Positions 40,422 through 50,206 of a stretch of 64,000 bases of DNA are shown piece after piece. The first letter of the stretch is position 1. Each line of letters opens with the position of its first letter. The stretch is taken from NCBI RefSeq assembly GCF_016714285.1, contig NZ_JADJNN010000038.1, positions 372,001 to 436,000 of the forward strand, given 5' to 3'. The translations under genes and the position numbers were made by a program. The DNA is from Nannocystis sp. Its GTDB lineage: Bacteria; Myxococcota_A; Polyangia; Nannocystales; Nannocystaceae. Below the pieces are notes generated by a model. The model saw nothing but the letters and a program-made list of their open reading frames with translations, did no database searches and was not told where the DNA came from.

Positions 40422-43346
40422 TCAGGCGCGCGAGGTAGCCCGCGGGCGGCGGCGGAACGCGAGGACGAGCAGGCCGAGGCCGAGAGCGGCGATCGGCGGG
40501 GCGTCGTCGTCGCTGCGGCAGCTGCAGCCGTCGTCGTCGAGCTGGCCACCGTCGCCGTCGTCGCCGACTTCGCCGCTGCTGCTGTCGCTGGCGCCGGAGG
40601 TCGGCTCGCCGGTGGTGGGCGGGTCCTCGCCCTCGCTGTTGCAGGTGGCGTCGCAGCCGTCGCCGGGCTGCTGGTTGCCGTCGTCGCAGGCCTCGCCGGG
40701 GTCCTGCTTGCCGTCGCCGCAGCTGGACTGTGCGAGCGGGTTGACGCCGACGACGCAGAACTCGTCGACGTTCCAGCCGGCGAGCTCGAGGCCCTCGTCG
40801 GAGCGGAGCTGGTAGGCGACCTGGACCGCGCCGTCGACGATGCCGGGGGTGATGTCGATGTCGTGGAAGCGCCACTCGAGGTCGCGGTGCTGCATGTTGC
40901 TGGCGTCGCCCATGTTGCTGTCGAGGTTGCGCCACGCGGCCAGGCCGTTGACGAGGATCGTGGCCTGGTCGAAGTGGGCGTCCTCGACGCCGAGCCAGCG
41001 GCGATACTGCAGGCGGACCTTCTTGAAGCCCTGGGTCTTGATGGGCGGGCTGGTGAGGGTGCTGCTGGACTTGGGCTTGTAGGTGCCGGCGAGGTTGATG
41101 CCGAAGACCTCGCTGCCGGCGTAGGCGGCCTTGGGATCGCCGCCTTGGCCGCCCGGGGGGCCCTGCTCGAAGCCACCCTTGATCTCCCAGCCGTCGCCGT
41201 CGGCGGGGCCCTCGAAGCCGCTGCAGTAGAGCGGGGTGACCTCGCCCTGATACAGCTGATACCAGGGGTCGGCGAGGTTGATCGGGAAACTGACAGTGGT
41301 CGCGTCGCTGAGCTCGGCGACGACCTGGTACTCGGTCACGGTGTCGGCGGCCGCGGTCGGGAGGAGGGCGGTGAACTTCTGGTCGGCGAGGTCCATAGCG
41401 ACCTCCTTGACGTCGGGGTTGCCGAACAGCCGCCAGCGCAGGACGGCGCTCGTCGGCACGAGGTCGACGCAGGCCTTGGGCTGGCCGCCGATGGCGAGGG
41501 TGACGGGGATGCCCGCGGGCGTGGCGGCGGCGAGGGTCACGGTGGCGCCGATGTCGGCGGGGCCGAGCAGGCCGTGGGCGTAGAAGGCCCGGTTGATCTC
41601 GCACTCGTTGGGGGTGCCGTTGCTGAGGTCGCCGTCGTCGTCGTCGACCACCAGGGCCTCGGGGTACATGCTCGGGATGTCGACGGCGCGGCGGATCGAC
41701 TCGAACCAGATCTTGTCGGTGAGGGCGGTGCCCTCGGCGGGGCCGAGCTTGTCGCGCAGGTCAGCGCGCAGGTCCCAGAGGGTGCCGGCGATGATGAGGC
41801 CGGTCGCGTGCGGGTCGGGCTCGATGTCCTCGGGCCAGCGCGCCTCCTGGCCCTGGGGGTTTAGCTCGCGCAGCGGGCCGCTCGGGGCGTCGACGAAGAA
41901 GCCGCGGCCGAGGCCGGAGTCGTCGGTGATGGTGGCGCTGAGGTAGTCGCTGATGCCCTCGGAGAGCGCGCCCTCGAAGGCGCCGACGCCGGGGATGAGG
42001 CCCTGCTGATGCACCGAGTGGCCAAACTCGTGATAGACGATGTCGGCGATCCGCCCGGTGTTCTCGCAGCCCATGCCGGCGGCGAAGAAGTTGATCGCGT
42101 CGCCCTCGGAGAAGGCGTTGCACACGTCGTTGATGTTGACGCGCACCGCGAGGTTCTGGTCGAGGTAGGCGAAGTCGGGGGCGATGCCCCGCACGTACTC
42201 CTTCACCCGGGCGGCGTGGATGTACGAGGCCAGCTGGGCGTCCTGCAGCTCGTCCTTGGCCGCGCTCCACACGGCGACGCCGCCGGGCTCGAGGACGAGG
42301 TCGGTCTTGGTGTTCATGCCGGCCTGGTTGCTGATGCTGACGAGCTCGCCGAGGACTCCGGTCGCGACCACCGCGTCCATGCCGTCGGCGATCGTCAGGA
42401 CGCCGTCGGCGTCGGTGACGCCGGGGACGTCGGCGATGAAGATCTTGAGCCGCGGCGCGGGCAGGTCGGCGCGCTCGCCCTGCGGGCCGCGCTTCGGGAC
42501 GTCGAACTTGAGGGTGCCGGTGGCGAAGCGCAGGGTCTGCTCGCGGGCGACGGGCTCGCCGGTGGCGGCGTCGACGTAGACGTCGAAGCGGCCGAGCGGG
42601 CGCTCGGCGGCGACCTGGACGCGCAGGACCTCGCGGTCGCTGCGGTGGCGGCCGGCGATCAGCGGGAGGATGAAGGGGCCGTCGACGGCGGTGACGGTTG
42701 CGCTGGCGGCCGCGTCGGCGCGGACCCAGGCGAGCGCGCGGGCGCGGGCGGTGGCGGGGTCGACGGGCGCATCGGTGAGCGCAGCGGCGACGCGGGGGAG
42801 CGCCTCGGAGCCGATCATGACGAGGCGGTCGGCCTTGAAGCGGAAGCTGAGCTGGCCGCCGAGGACCGGGCGGCCGCGGTGCTGCTGGCGGAAGCCGACG
42901 CTGCGGACACCGGCGCTGAGGTCGTTGCTGGCGAGGATGAAGTCGTCGACGCGGCTGCCGGGGGCGAGCAGGGCGAGGTGCTGGCTCAGGAGCTCGCGGG
43001 CGTGGCGGGCGGCGATCGCCGGGTCGGCGACGCTGCCGGGCGCGGGCGTGCCGGCGCCCCAGATGCGCAGGGGGACGTCACTGTCACTATCCCAGATCGT
43101 GTCCGTGGCGGCGATCGCCGCGGCGAGGGCGGCGTGCGGGCGCAGGGCGTGGGCCGGGGTCTGGTTCCAGGCGACGGCGCGCTGGGTCCGGACGCGGCCG
43201 TGGTCGGCGCGCTCGAGGCCGTGGACGGCGGGCCCGCCGACGCTCGCTGGCCGCGGCGCGAAGGCCGTGGCGGTGTCGCTGAGGAGGAGAGCGGCCAGCC
43301 CGAGGGCGTGGCTGCCGAGAAGGATTGGGTTCCTGGCAAAGCGCAC
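40422..43346 (-). CDS. secreted M36/M4-like metalloprotease with MYXO-CTERM-type anchor
   Basis: 974 residues. Signal peptide (PILLGSHALGLAALLLSDTA), then a propeptide-like region (~60-290) with FTP/PepSY features (LGRFDVYVDAATGEPVAREQ). The zinc motif HEFGH lies in DIVYHEFGHSVHQQG (~438), with a downstream Glu in GALSEGISDYLSA (~462) as likely third ligand, the arrangement of gluzincins such as fungalysin. After a beta-sandwich region (~640-850) comes one DUF4215 unit (CGDGKQDPGEACDDGN). The tail has SCSCRSDD, a hydrophobic helix (IAALGLGLLVLAF) and RRRPR. This tail resembles the MYXO-CTERM sorting signal for surface anchoring. A predatory or nutritional protease is plausible. Confidence 0.88.
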   Translation of the reverse strand: MRFARNPILLGSHALGLAALLLSDTATAFAPRPASVGGPAVHGLERADHGRVRTQRAVAWNQTPAHALRPHAALAAAIAATDTIWDSDSDVPLRIWGAGTPAPGSVADPAIAARHARELLSQHLALLAPGSRVDDFILASNDLSAGVRSVGFRQQHRGRPVLGGQLSFRFKADRLVMIGSEALPRVAAALTDAPVDPATARARALAWVRADAAASATVTAVDGPFILPLIAGRHRSDREVLRVQVAAERPLGRFDVYVDAATGEPVAREQTLRFATGTLKFDVPKRGPQGERADLPAPRLKIFIADVPGVTDADGVLTIADGMDAVVATGVLGELVSISNQAGMNTKTDLVLEPGGVAVWSAAKDELQDAQLASYIHAARVKEYVRGIAPDFAYLDQNLAVRVNINDVCNAFSEGDAINFFAAGMGCENTGRIADIVYHEFGHSVHQQGLIPGVGAFEGALSEGISDYLSATITDDSGLGRGFFVDAPSGPLRELNPQGQEARWPEDIEPDPHATGLIIAGTLWDLRADLRDKLGPAEGTALTDKIWFESIRRAVDIPSMYPEALVVDDDDGDLSNGTPNECEINRAFYAHGLLGPADIGATVTLAAATPAGIPVTLAIGGQPKACVDLVPTSAVLRWRLFGNPDVKEVAMDLADQKFTALLPTAAADTVTEYQVVAELSDATTVSFPINLADPWYQLYQGEVTPLYCSGFEGPADGDGWEIKGGFEQGPPGGQGGDPKAAYAGSEVFGINLAGTYKPKSSSTLTSPPIKTQGFKKVRLQYRRWLGVEDAHFDQATILVNGLAAWRNLDSNMGDASNMQHRDLEWRFHDIDITPGIVDGAVQVAYQLRSDEGLELAGWNVDEFCVVGVNPLAQSSCGDGKQDPGEACDDGNQQPGDGCDATCNSEGEDPPTTGEPTSGASDSSSGEVGDDGDGGQLDDDGCSCRSDDDAPPIAALGLGLLVLAFRRRPRATSRA

Positions 43347-43518
43347 ATTACTGCCGTACGCGGTTCCAGGGCCACCGTCAAGTGCGCAGCGAATGGCTGC
43401 ACAGCGGCTTTACGCACTCGCGCCGGGCTCGCGGTTGGCAGCTCCGACGGTGAGACGGGAGGCGTGCGACGGGCGGGCGGTGAGCTGGGAGAGCGGTGCG
43501 ACGGGAGGGCGAGGCGAG

Positions 43519-45015
43519 CTACTTGAGCTTCTTGACGTGGGCGGCGACGGCGGCGATCTCGTCGGCGGAGAGCTTGTCGTCGAAGGCCTTCATCTTGGTG
43601 CCATAGACGCCGTTGGTGATCGCGGCGACGACCTTGGCCTTGCCGTGGCCCTTCTGCCAGGCGGGGTCGGTGAAGTCGGGGATGTTGCTGGCCTTCATCG
43701 CCGGGCTGCCCTTGCCGTCGAGGGCGTGGCAGGCCTTGCAGGACTTCTCGTAGAGCGGCTTGCCGTCGATCTTCGGGTCGGGCTTGGCGGGCTTGTCGGG
43801 CTTGTCGGCGGGCTTGGCTGGTTTGTCGGCGGGCTTGGCTGGTTTGTCGGCGGGCGTGGGCGCGGGCTCGCTGGGCTCGGTGGGCGCGGGCTCGGGCGCG
43901 GGCTCGACGGGGGCGGGCTTCGGCGCTGGCTTGGCGACCAGCACCTTGCCGCCGGCGAACTTCTTGACCATGTGGAGATACACGAGGTCGAGCTGCTCCT
44001 TGCTGGCCTCCATGCCGTTCTCGGAGAGCATGCGGATGATGACGTTCTTGACGTCCTCGGAGGTCTTCGGGGGCTTGGCCTCGACGTCGGCGAGGTCGTG
44101 GCACTGCGAGCAGAGGGCCTCGTAGGTCCTGGTGGCGACGGCGTCGTCGAAGGGCGGGAGGTCGCCGCTGCCGCTGTCGTCGCTGTTGACCACGCCCTTG
44201 ATGTCCTGCTTGATGTCGGCGACGGCGACCTTGCGCTTGTCCTCCTCCTTGCGGCGCTCCTTGACGGACTTCTGGAGGTCGCTGGAGATGGCGATGAGGT
44301 AGGCGGTGACGACGTGGAGCTCGCGGTCCTCGAGGGGCTCGGCGAAGCTCGGCTTGCTGGCCATGCGCTCGACGGTGCTCCACCAGCCGGCGGGGCTGCG
44401 GGGCTGGCTGAGGATGGTCTTGAGGTCGTGGCAGACGACGCACTTGCTGGCGAGCACCTCGCGGCCGGCGGTGAGGGCCGCGGGGGTGGCGAGCTCGCCC
44501 AGCTTGACCTCGGGCGGGAGCTCGGCCTGGGGCAGGAGCTTGGCGACGCGCTCGAGGTTCTCGGCGCTGTAGACCCCGGCGCCGCCGGCCGAATTGGCGA
44601 GGCTCAGCTCGCGGAAGGCGAACGGCATCGACAGGGCGGACAGGAGGATCGTGCAGGCGAGCAGGAGGGCGCCGAGCACGGGCATCCACTCCTCGAGGTG
44701 ACGAAAGAAGCGGAGGATCGAGATCTTCACCAGCAGCAGCACGCCGATGGTGATCGCGAGCAGCATGTGGACGACCGAGCGCGGCGGCAGCTCGACCTGG
44801 TACTCCCACAGGCGCGGGACCATCTTCCACATCATCACCAGATAGAGGGCGAGGTAGAGGTAGCCGAGGCCGCGGTGCAGCAGCATCAGCGAGCGCGGGG
44901 CGGCGCTCGTGCGCGTGGCCTTGTCGAAGGGATAACCCCACAGGTGGAACATCAAGAACACGGCCGCGAAGCCGACGACCAGGAACAGGAGGCCGAGGAT
45001 CAGGGTGGGGGCCAT
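43519..45015 (-). CDS. membrane-bound trihaem cytochrome c
   Basis: 498 residues. Four N-terminal hydrophobic segments (residues ~1-20, ~45-65, ~82-100, ~112-135), the second preceded by His in LMLLHRGLGYL, are followed by a periplasmic region with three haem c motifs: CVVCH (~190), CSQCH (~301) and CKACH (~424). A Lys/Pro/Ala repeat linker (ADKPAKPADKP) separates the second and third haems. The last domain (GKPLYEKSCKACHALDGKGS, ending DEIAAVAAHVKKLK) is a class I c-type cytochrome. Probably passes electrons between a membrane quinol or cytochrome and periplasmic acceptors; partner unknown. Confidence 0.88.
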   Translation of the reverse strand: MAPTLILGLLFLVVGFAAVFLMFHLWGYPFDKATRTSAAPRSLMLLHRGLGYLYLALYLVMMWKMVPRLWEYQVELPPRSVVHMLLAITIGVLLLVKISILRFFRHLEEWMPVLGALLLACTILLSALSMPFAFRELSLANSAGGAGVYSAENLERVAKLLPQAELPPEVKLGELATPAALTAGREVLASKCVVCHDLKTILSQPRSPAGWWSTVERMASKPSFAEPLEDRELHVVTAYLIAISSDLQKSVKERRKEEDKRKVAVADIKQDIKGVVNSDDSGSGDLPPFDDAVATRTYEALCSQCHDLADVEAKPPKTSEDVKNVIIRMLSENGMEASKEQLDLVYLHMVKKFAGGKVLVAKPAPKPAPVEPAPEPAPTEPSEPAPTPADKPAKPADKPAKPADKPDKPAKPDPKIDGKPLYEKSCKACHALDGKGSPAMKASNIPDFTDPAWQKGHGKAKVVAAITNGVYGTKMKAFDDKLSADEIAAVAAHVKKLK

Positions 45016-45044
45016 GCTGCGAGGACCTTAGCAATGAATGCGGA

Positions 45045-45756
45045 TCAGAAGCGACCGCTGAGGACCAGGCCGCCGAGGGTCGGGGCGACGCGGACGCGGG
45101 CAGTGCTGGCAGAACGTGTGGCCTTGCGGTCGCGCAGGCCGTCGACCAGCAGCGCGACGCCGAGGACCAGGCCGGAGAAGCCGGCGATCGCACCGGCGGC
45201 GACGATCGTGTTGGCGCGGTCGAGCTTGTCGGCTTTGGCGTTGGCCTTCGTCAGGACGCCGGCGGTCATCGCCCCGAGGCCCGCGACACCGACCCCCATC
45301 AGGACGCCGCCGGTGATGACCTCGCCGCGGGCGCGTCGCTCGGCCTGCTTGTGTCGCTCGAGGTCTCGCGGCGAGGCGGCGGGCGCTGGTTCGGGCTCGG
45401 GCGGCGTGGTGACCACGGGTGGCGGCGGCTCGGGCGGTGCCGCGGCGGGCTCGGGCGCCGGGGCGACGACAGGCTCGGGGGTGGGGCTCGGGGGTGGGCT
45501 CGGGGGTGGGCTCGGGGGCGGGCTCGGGGGCGGGCTCCGGGGTCGCTGCGGGCTTCTTGCCCTTCGGCTTCTTGCCCTTGCTCGGCTCGGGCTTCTTGGT
45601 CGCGGCGTCCCAATCCGGCAGCGGGGCGGGCTTCTTCTTCACGTCCCACTCGGGCAGCGGGGCAGGAGCCGCGGCGACCGGCAACGACTGCGCGAGCCAG
45701 GCGACGGCGACGAGGGCACCCACGAGGAGGCGAGGGCATCGAGCTGAGATCCGCAT
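45045..45756 (-). CDS. signal-peptide protein with Pro/Lys linker and two-helix membrane domain (frame shift)
   Basis: From the ATG at 45756: signal peptide (MRISARCPRLLVGALVAVAW), two WDVKKKPAPLPDWDAATKK-type units, a Lys-rich and then a PEP repeat linker built of 12-bp units. At about 45484-45487 one unit has GGGG where the others have GGG. Removing one G continues the frame into PAPAASPRDLERHKQAERRA and a membrane hairpin (GVLMGVGVAGLGAMTAGVL, GAIAGFSGLVLGVALLV), ending GLVLSGRF. Intact product ~237 residues. Similar short helix-hairpin proteins follow many myxobacterial surface genes; function unknown. Confidence 0.6.
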
Positions 45757-45861
45757 GTTCGGTCCGTGAGGCGCCACGAGGCACCACGAGACCACGATCG
45801 CGGTTCGCGGCGCAAGCGCGGCGCGGCGGGCTGAATTCGCGCGGTGCGAATGCTGGTGCTT

Positions 45862-47742
45862 TCAGGCGACCGCGACGCGGAGCGACTGCGAGGCGTCCGC
45901 GGGGGCCTGGTCGAGGTCGACACCGTCGCGCTCGCCGGGGATCTGCCGCGGATGGCCGCACAGGGCCCGCGACGCCTGCAGGCCGGCGATCACGGCCGAC
46001 TCGGCGACGCCGAGGTCGAGGCCGCCGGTGAGCCAGTCGCCGGCGAGCACGAGGTTGTCGAGGCCGCTGTCGTCGGGGCGCAGGCGGTGACGCGCGGCGC
46101 CCGGGGGCGTGAGCGTGTGGCGGTCGCTCGGGCTGGTCAGCATCCACGTGTGCTGGGCGGCGAGGCGGTGCTCGCCGGTGCGACCGCCGGTGTCGTGGAG
46201 CAGCTCCCAGTTGAGCTCGCGCGAGCTGGCCAGCGAGGCCTCGGGCCACAGGCGGCGAGGATGGCTCTTGAGCCAGGTGTCGATGGTGTCGCGCAGCAGC
46301 TCGCGCGAGGGCGCGGGCTCGTGTGCGCCGGGGTCGCGCAGCGGTCCGTCGAGCGCGGCGAGGGTGGCGGGCTGGGCCTCGCGCGGCCAGCCCTCGAGGC
46401 TGAGCACGCTCGAGCGATCGGCCCAGCGCGGCAGGCTGACGCCGGGCAGGGTGCCGGCGCTGACGCTGGGGCGCGGGCCGCCGGAGTGGCCACTCGCGTG
46501 GCCAACGAGCTGGGCCCAGGTGGGGGTGAGCCACAGCTGGGCGCCGAGGGTGGCGCAGCTGTCGGCGTGCTCGAGGGCCTCCTGCCAGCGCGGCAGCTTG
46601 CGCATGAGGTCGCCGCAGATCCGCGGGAGCGCGGGGCCGGGGATGCCGAGGAGGCTCGTACTCGTCGACGCCGGGGTCGAGCTCGACCTGGCGACCGAGG
46701 CGGATCGAGACGACGCGCTCGTCGTCGACGCGCAGCTCCTTGACCTTGTGGAAGAAACGGAAGCGGACGCCGCGGCGGCGCAGGACCTGGTAGAGCGGGG
46801 CGAACACGGCCTCGCCGAGGTCTGCCTGCGGCGTGTAGTAGAGGGCGCCCTTGTGCGCGAGCAGGACCCGCAGCAGCAGGCGCAGGCCGGCGCCCGCGGC
46901 CAGGGCGGGGCGCTCGCGATCGCCGGCGCCGTAGGCCAGCAGCATGTCGTAGAAGCCGGCGATCACCGGCGACTCGAGCGCGCTGGCCTCTGCTCGGCGC
47001 CGACGACCAGCGGCTGAGCCCAGGCCCGGCGCTGACGCGAGCTCTGGTGGCCCTCGGGGACGGTGGTGCCGGCCTGGCGCAGGAGCGCGTCGTAGTCGGG
47101 CGCGGCGGGGTCGAAGGCGGCGAAGGCGACGACGCCCTGGTTGTGGGCGCGGCGCAGCAGCGCGGGCAGGAGGCTGCGGGCCTGGTCCTGCCACAGCGGG
47201 GCGATCGCGGCGTAGTTGGGGTAGAGCGGGTGGAGGCTCGGCAGGCAGTCGAGCACCCAGGGGAGCAAGATCCGGACGTACTCCCAGACGGTCGGCGGCG
47301 CGGCGCCCTCGCCCGGGCTGGCGTCGTTGCGCCCGAGCGTGAGCGGCCACAGGCGCGACTGATCGCCCTGACCTGTCCCGAAGAACAGGGTCTCGCTGGG
47401 CCGGAAGGCCTCGCGGAAGGTGGCCAGCGGCGCGCCGGCGGGCCGCGCGAGCTCCTTGTAGCAGCGGCGCATCAGGGCGAAGGCGTTGTCGTAGCAGCCC
47501 CACCAGAGGTGGTGGCCGAAGCCCTCGCTGCGCAGGTTGGCCTTGACGTTGCGCCCGCTGCGGCCCTTGCCGCCGAGCCGCCAGCCGATCTGGTAGACGG
47601 TGATCTCGTAGCGCTCGTGCCAGTCGGGGGCGTCGGTCAGCGCGTAGACAGCAGCGAGCGAGCCGAGCCCGCCACCGAGCACGGCGATCCTTCGCCGCGA
47701 CCTCGGCCGCGGCGGGACGGAGGAAACAGGTCGGTCGGTCAT
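45862..47742 (-). pseudogene. FAD-dependent carotenoid/hydroxysqualene-type oxidoreductase, broken into three frames
   Basis: Read across frames this is one flavoprotein of ~620 residues. Frame 1 (from ATG 47742) holds the FAD motif RRIAVLGGGLGSLAAVYAL and YQIGWRLGGKGRSGRNVK with GHHLWWGCYDNAFALM, typical of phytoene-desaturase-like/HpnE proteins. Near 46985-46995 the frame changes; frame 2 carries SPVIAGFYDMLLAYGAGDRE and HKVKELRVDDERVVSIRLGR. Near 46640-46660 it changes again; frame 3 carries GIPGPALPRICGDLMRKL and the C-terminal FAD motif LDNLVLAGDWLTGGLDLGVA. A palindrome copy (47371-47390) is read as TLFFGTGQG. Either a decayed gene or two base-level errors. Confidence 0.7.
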
Positions 47743-47827
47743 GAGGGGTGCCGGAGTGTAGCTCGATTTCGAGCCGGCGTGTATAGGGGGCCAGGCGGGC
47801 GCTCAGGTGCGTCGGCCGCGCCGGGTC

Positions 47828-47847
47828 GGCTGTCCTGAGGGACAGGT
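47828..47847. repeat. intergenic copy of the dispersed 20-bp palindrome
   Basis: CTGTCC and GGACAG arms (47830-47835, 47840-47845) around TGAG. It lies in the 138-bp divergent gap between the flavoprotein and the lipoprotein at 47881, 33 bp before the latter's ATG, so it could influence its message. Confidence 0.8.
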
Positions 47848-47880
47848 CGTGCGGCGAGGCTGGCGTGATAGCCTGCGAAG

Positions 47881-48822
47881 ATGCTGCGCGGGACGGTCCT
47901 GGCGGTCGCGCTGGTCGGATGTCGCGGGCCCGCGGCGGGCGGGGCGGTGGTTCATGCGCCCGGGGCGGTGACGGCGACGCCGGTGGTGGTCGAGACGCAG
48001 CCCGCGGCGCCAGCGACGGCGCCGGTCGAGGCGGCGCCAGTCGAGGTTCCGCCAGTCGAGCCAGCAGCTCCGGTCCCGCCGGTCGTGCCAGCAGCACCGG
48101 CGCAGCCGGTCGCGGTGACGGTGAGCTTCGTGCTCGCGCCCGAGGTCGGGCCGGGGCCGCCGACGCTGGCGATCACGGTGCGCAACCCGTCGACCCAGGC
48201 GGTGCCGCTGACGCGCTTCGCCGACCCGGCGTGCCTGGTGCGCCATTACCTCGACCTCCGCGTGGTCCGCCCGAACGGGCGCGACCAGGCCCTGGCGGGC
48301 TGCGCGGTGAAGGACTGGCCGGGCACCGACGAGTCGCTGGCGGCCGGCGGGGAGCAGCGATATGTGGTGCCCTTCGCGGAGCTGGCCGCAAAGTGGCCGC
48401 GCGGGACTTATCGCGTCGATGTCTCGTGGGACCCGGGCGAGCTGGCGCGGGCGCGCGGCGAGGCGGCGGCGGTGCGGGCCTCGCAGAGCTCGCTCAATCT
48501 CAGCGAATTCACGATCGCCCGGCCGCTGGCGACGGTCCGGGTCCGGCGCGGGGCGACGGTGACGCTGCCGGACGGGGCGCGCCTGCACTTCAGCGGGCAC
48601 GGGCACAAGTCGGTGATGGCAGGCCAGAGCTCGCCGCTGATCTTGCGCGGGAGCTTCACGCCGCCGGGAAAGGACCGGGCGACGGAGTTCTCCGTCAATC
48701 TACACACCGAGGATACGCGGGTGTTTCGCCTGGCCGAGGTGCTGGTGTTCGAGCTGGTGGATTATGAGTACGACGGCTGGATGCGGCTGCGGTACTTTGG
48801 GCGGGTCGCGGCGCCGCGCTGA
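47881..48822 (+). CDS. hypothetical lipoprotein
   Basis: 313 residues from the ATG at 47881. The signal MLRGTVLAVALVGCRGPA ends in a lipobox Cys at 14. A Pro/Val/Ala linker of PVE units runs to ~80. The globular region starts VTVSFVLAPEVGPGPPTLAI and looks like a beta-sandwich: TVRNPSTQAVPLTRFADPAC, GTYRVDVSWDPGELARARGE, then a second half with TEFSVNLHTEDTRVFRLAEV. No enzyme motif. Family not recognised; outer-membrane or periplasmic location inferred from the signal. Confidence 0.72.
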   Translation: MLRGTVLAVALVGCRGPAAGGAVVHAPGAVTATPVVVETQPAAPATAPVEAAPVEVPPVEPAAPVPPVVPAAPAQPVAVTVSFVLAPEVGPGPPTLAITVRNPSTQAVPLTRFADPACLVRHYLDLRVVRPNGRDQALAGCAVKDWPGTDESLAAGGEQRYVVPFAELAAKWPRGTYRVDVSWDPGELARARGEAAAVRASQSSLNLSEFTIARPLATVRVRRGATVTLPDGARLHFSGHGHKSVMAGQSSPLILRGSFTPPGKDRATEFSVNLHTEDTRVFRLAEVLVFELVDYEYDGWMRLRYFGRVAAPR

Positions 48823-49128
48823 TGAGCGACTGGCTTGGCCAGTCTGTGGCCTGGAATATGGAGTTTCAGGCGGGAATTTTGCTGGCAGGACGAGTACCCG
48901 GCGTGGCCATGGTCCACAGGTGAAGGCTGTGTGGTGAACCTGGGAGCGGCCGTCAACCTGCTTCGGTCGTCGAGATCTCGAGCATCTTGCGCCTCGGCCG
49001 AGCGAGCGACAGGCAGGGGTGAGCGCGACGCCGGAGCGCGCGGTCAGCTGGGGAACACCAAGACCCTGACCTACGGCCTCGGCGCGGTCTTCGGCGCGGC
49101 GCCGTGAGGAAGTGCGGTACCTTCGGGC
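48823..49128. other. 306-bp intergenic region
   Basis: Between two plus-strand lipoprotein genes. Slightly lower GC than surroundings near 48840-48950. A 90-codon frame (48835-49107) spans it but has no recognisable protein character. I see no hairpin with a T-tract; it should contain the promoter for the gene at 49129. Confidence 0.5.
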
Positions 49129-50121
49129 GTGCGGAGCATCCCGGCATCACGACGATGGCTACTGGCGATGGCGCTGCTGACCGGCGCGTGTGCGCCGGTG
49201 GCACGCGCAACCCTGCCGACAACGCCGCCGCGCGGCGCGGTTCGGGTCGACCTCGAGGAGATGAAGGAGTGCCTGCAGTTCCAGCGTCGGGATGCGCCGC
49301 GCATCGCTTCGGTCGAGCGCCCGGAGCTCGCCGTGCGGCTGACCGAGCTGCCCCCCGAGGTGCTCCGTGTCGCACGCGCGGCCGAGGTCGACGCCCTGTT
49401 GTCGGCGCTCCTGGATTCGCGAGACAGCACGCGCGACCTGGCGATCGCGGCGAAGTTGCACCTGGTGATGCGGCTCTCGTCGCTGGAGATCGACGTCGCG
49501 TCGCTGCTCTTTCACACCCAGTGCATCGGCAACCAGATGGATTCGGTGCTGCGGGAGCTCGACCGCCGTCAGCGGTCGCGGGAGGTCGCGCTCACGGTGT
49601 CCTCGATCCTGATGGGCGCGGCGGCGGCGACCGCCGGCGGGGTCTGGGAGCTGCGCGGCGGCGGCGGTGATGGTCCGGCGGCGCTCGGCATCGTCGGCGG
49701 CGTGACGGCCGCGTCGCTGGGCCTCGCCGCCTTCATACCGGAGCGACGCGCCGTGGTCTTCCCGCACGAGCGCAATCTGTTGGCGCCGATCGCCCGCGGC
49801 GAGGACCCGCAGGGGCTCTACCCGAGCTTTGTGTTTCGCATGTTGACGACGTCGCCGGCATCCGGCGGCCCGAGCTCGCGCGAAGAGATCCTCGAGGATT
49901 GGCGGATCATCCTCCACGACGCGGTGCCGGTCGCGCAGCGGGGCCTGGCCGAATCGCTGCTGTTTGGCGACGGCGGCGTCTACGATCGGCGCCTGCTCGA
50001 CGTCCGCGAGCGGATGTTCGACGTGCTCGAGTCGCACGTCAACGCGGTCGACCGCGACCTCGAGCTGCTCTATCGCTTCTCGTCGCGGCTCGTCGCGGTG
50101 ACCGCGCCAGCCGGCCCCTGA
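49129..50121 (+). CDS. hypothetical lipoprotein with membrane hairpin
   Basis: 330 residues from GTG 49129 (reads MRSIPASRRWLLAMALLTGACAP, lipobox GAC). The middle is helical (MDSVLRELDRRQRSREVALT) and leads into a Gly/Ala-rich hydrophobic stretch of two segments (SSILMGAAAATAGGVW and GIVGGVTAASLGLAAFIP). The C-terminal third is helical again (RDLELLYRFSSRLVAVTAP). No known motif recognised. Convergent with the CAP gene, 85 bp apart. Confidence 0.68.
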   Translation: MRSIPASRRWLLAMALLTGACAPVARATLPTTPPRGAVRVDLEEMKECLQFQRRDAPRIASVERPELAVRLTELPPEVLRVARAAEVDALLSALLDSRDSTRDLAIAAKLHLVMRLSSLEIDVASLLFHTQCIGNQMDSVLRELDRRQRSREVALTVSSILMGAAAATAGGVWELRGGGGDGPAALGIVGGVTAASLGLAAFIPERRAVVFPHERNLLAPIARGEDPQGLYPSFVFRMLTTSPASGGPSSREEILEDWRIILHDAVPVAQRGLAESLLFGDGGVYDRRLLDVRERMFDVLESHVNAVDRDLELLYRFSSRLVAVTAPAGP

Positions 50122-50206
50122 AGCCGTCCGTCGGTCACTGCGGGGTATCGCAGGAGGCCCAGTTGATGATCTGCGTCTTCTCGGCGCCGCTGAGGCCGTC
50201 GCCCGA

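Noticed and set aside
48835..49107. Small 90-codon frame in the 306-bp gap
   Set aside because: No ribosome-binding site, no hydrophobic or repeat features, and composition like other chance frames.
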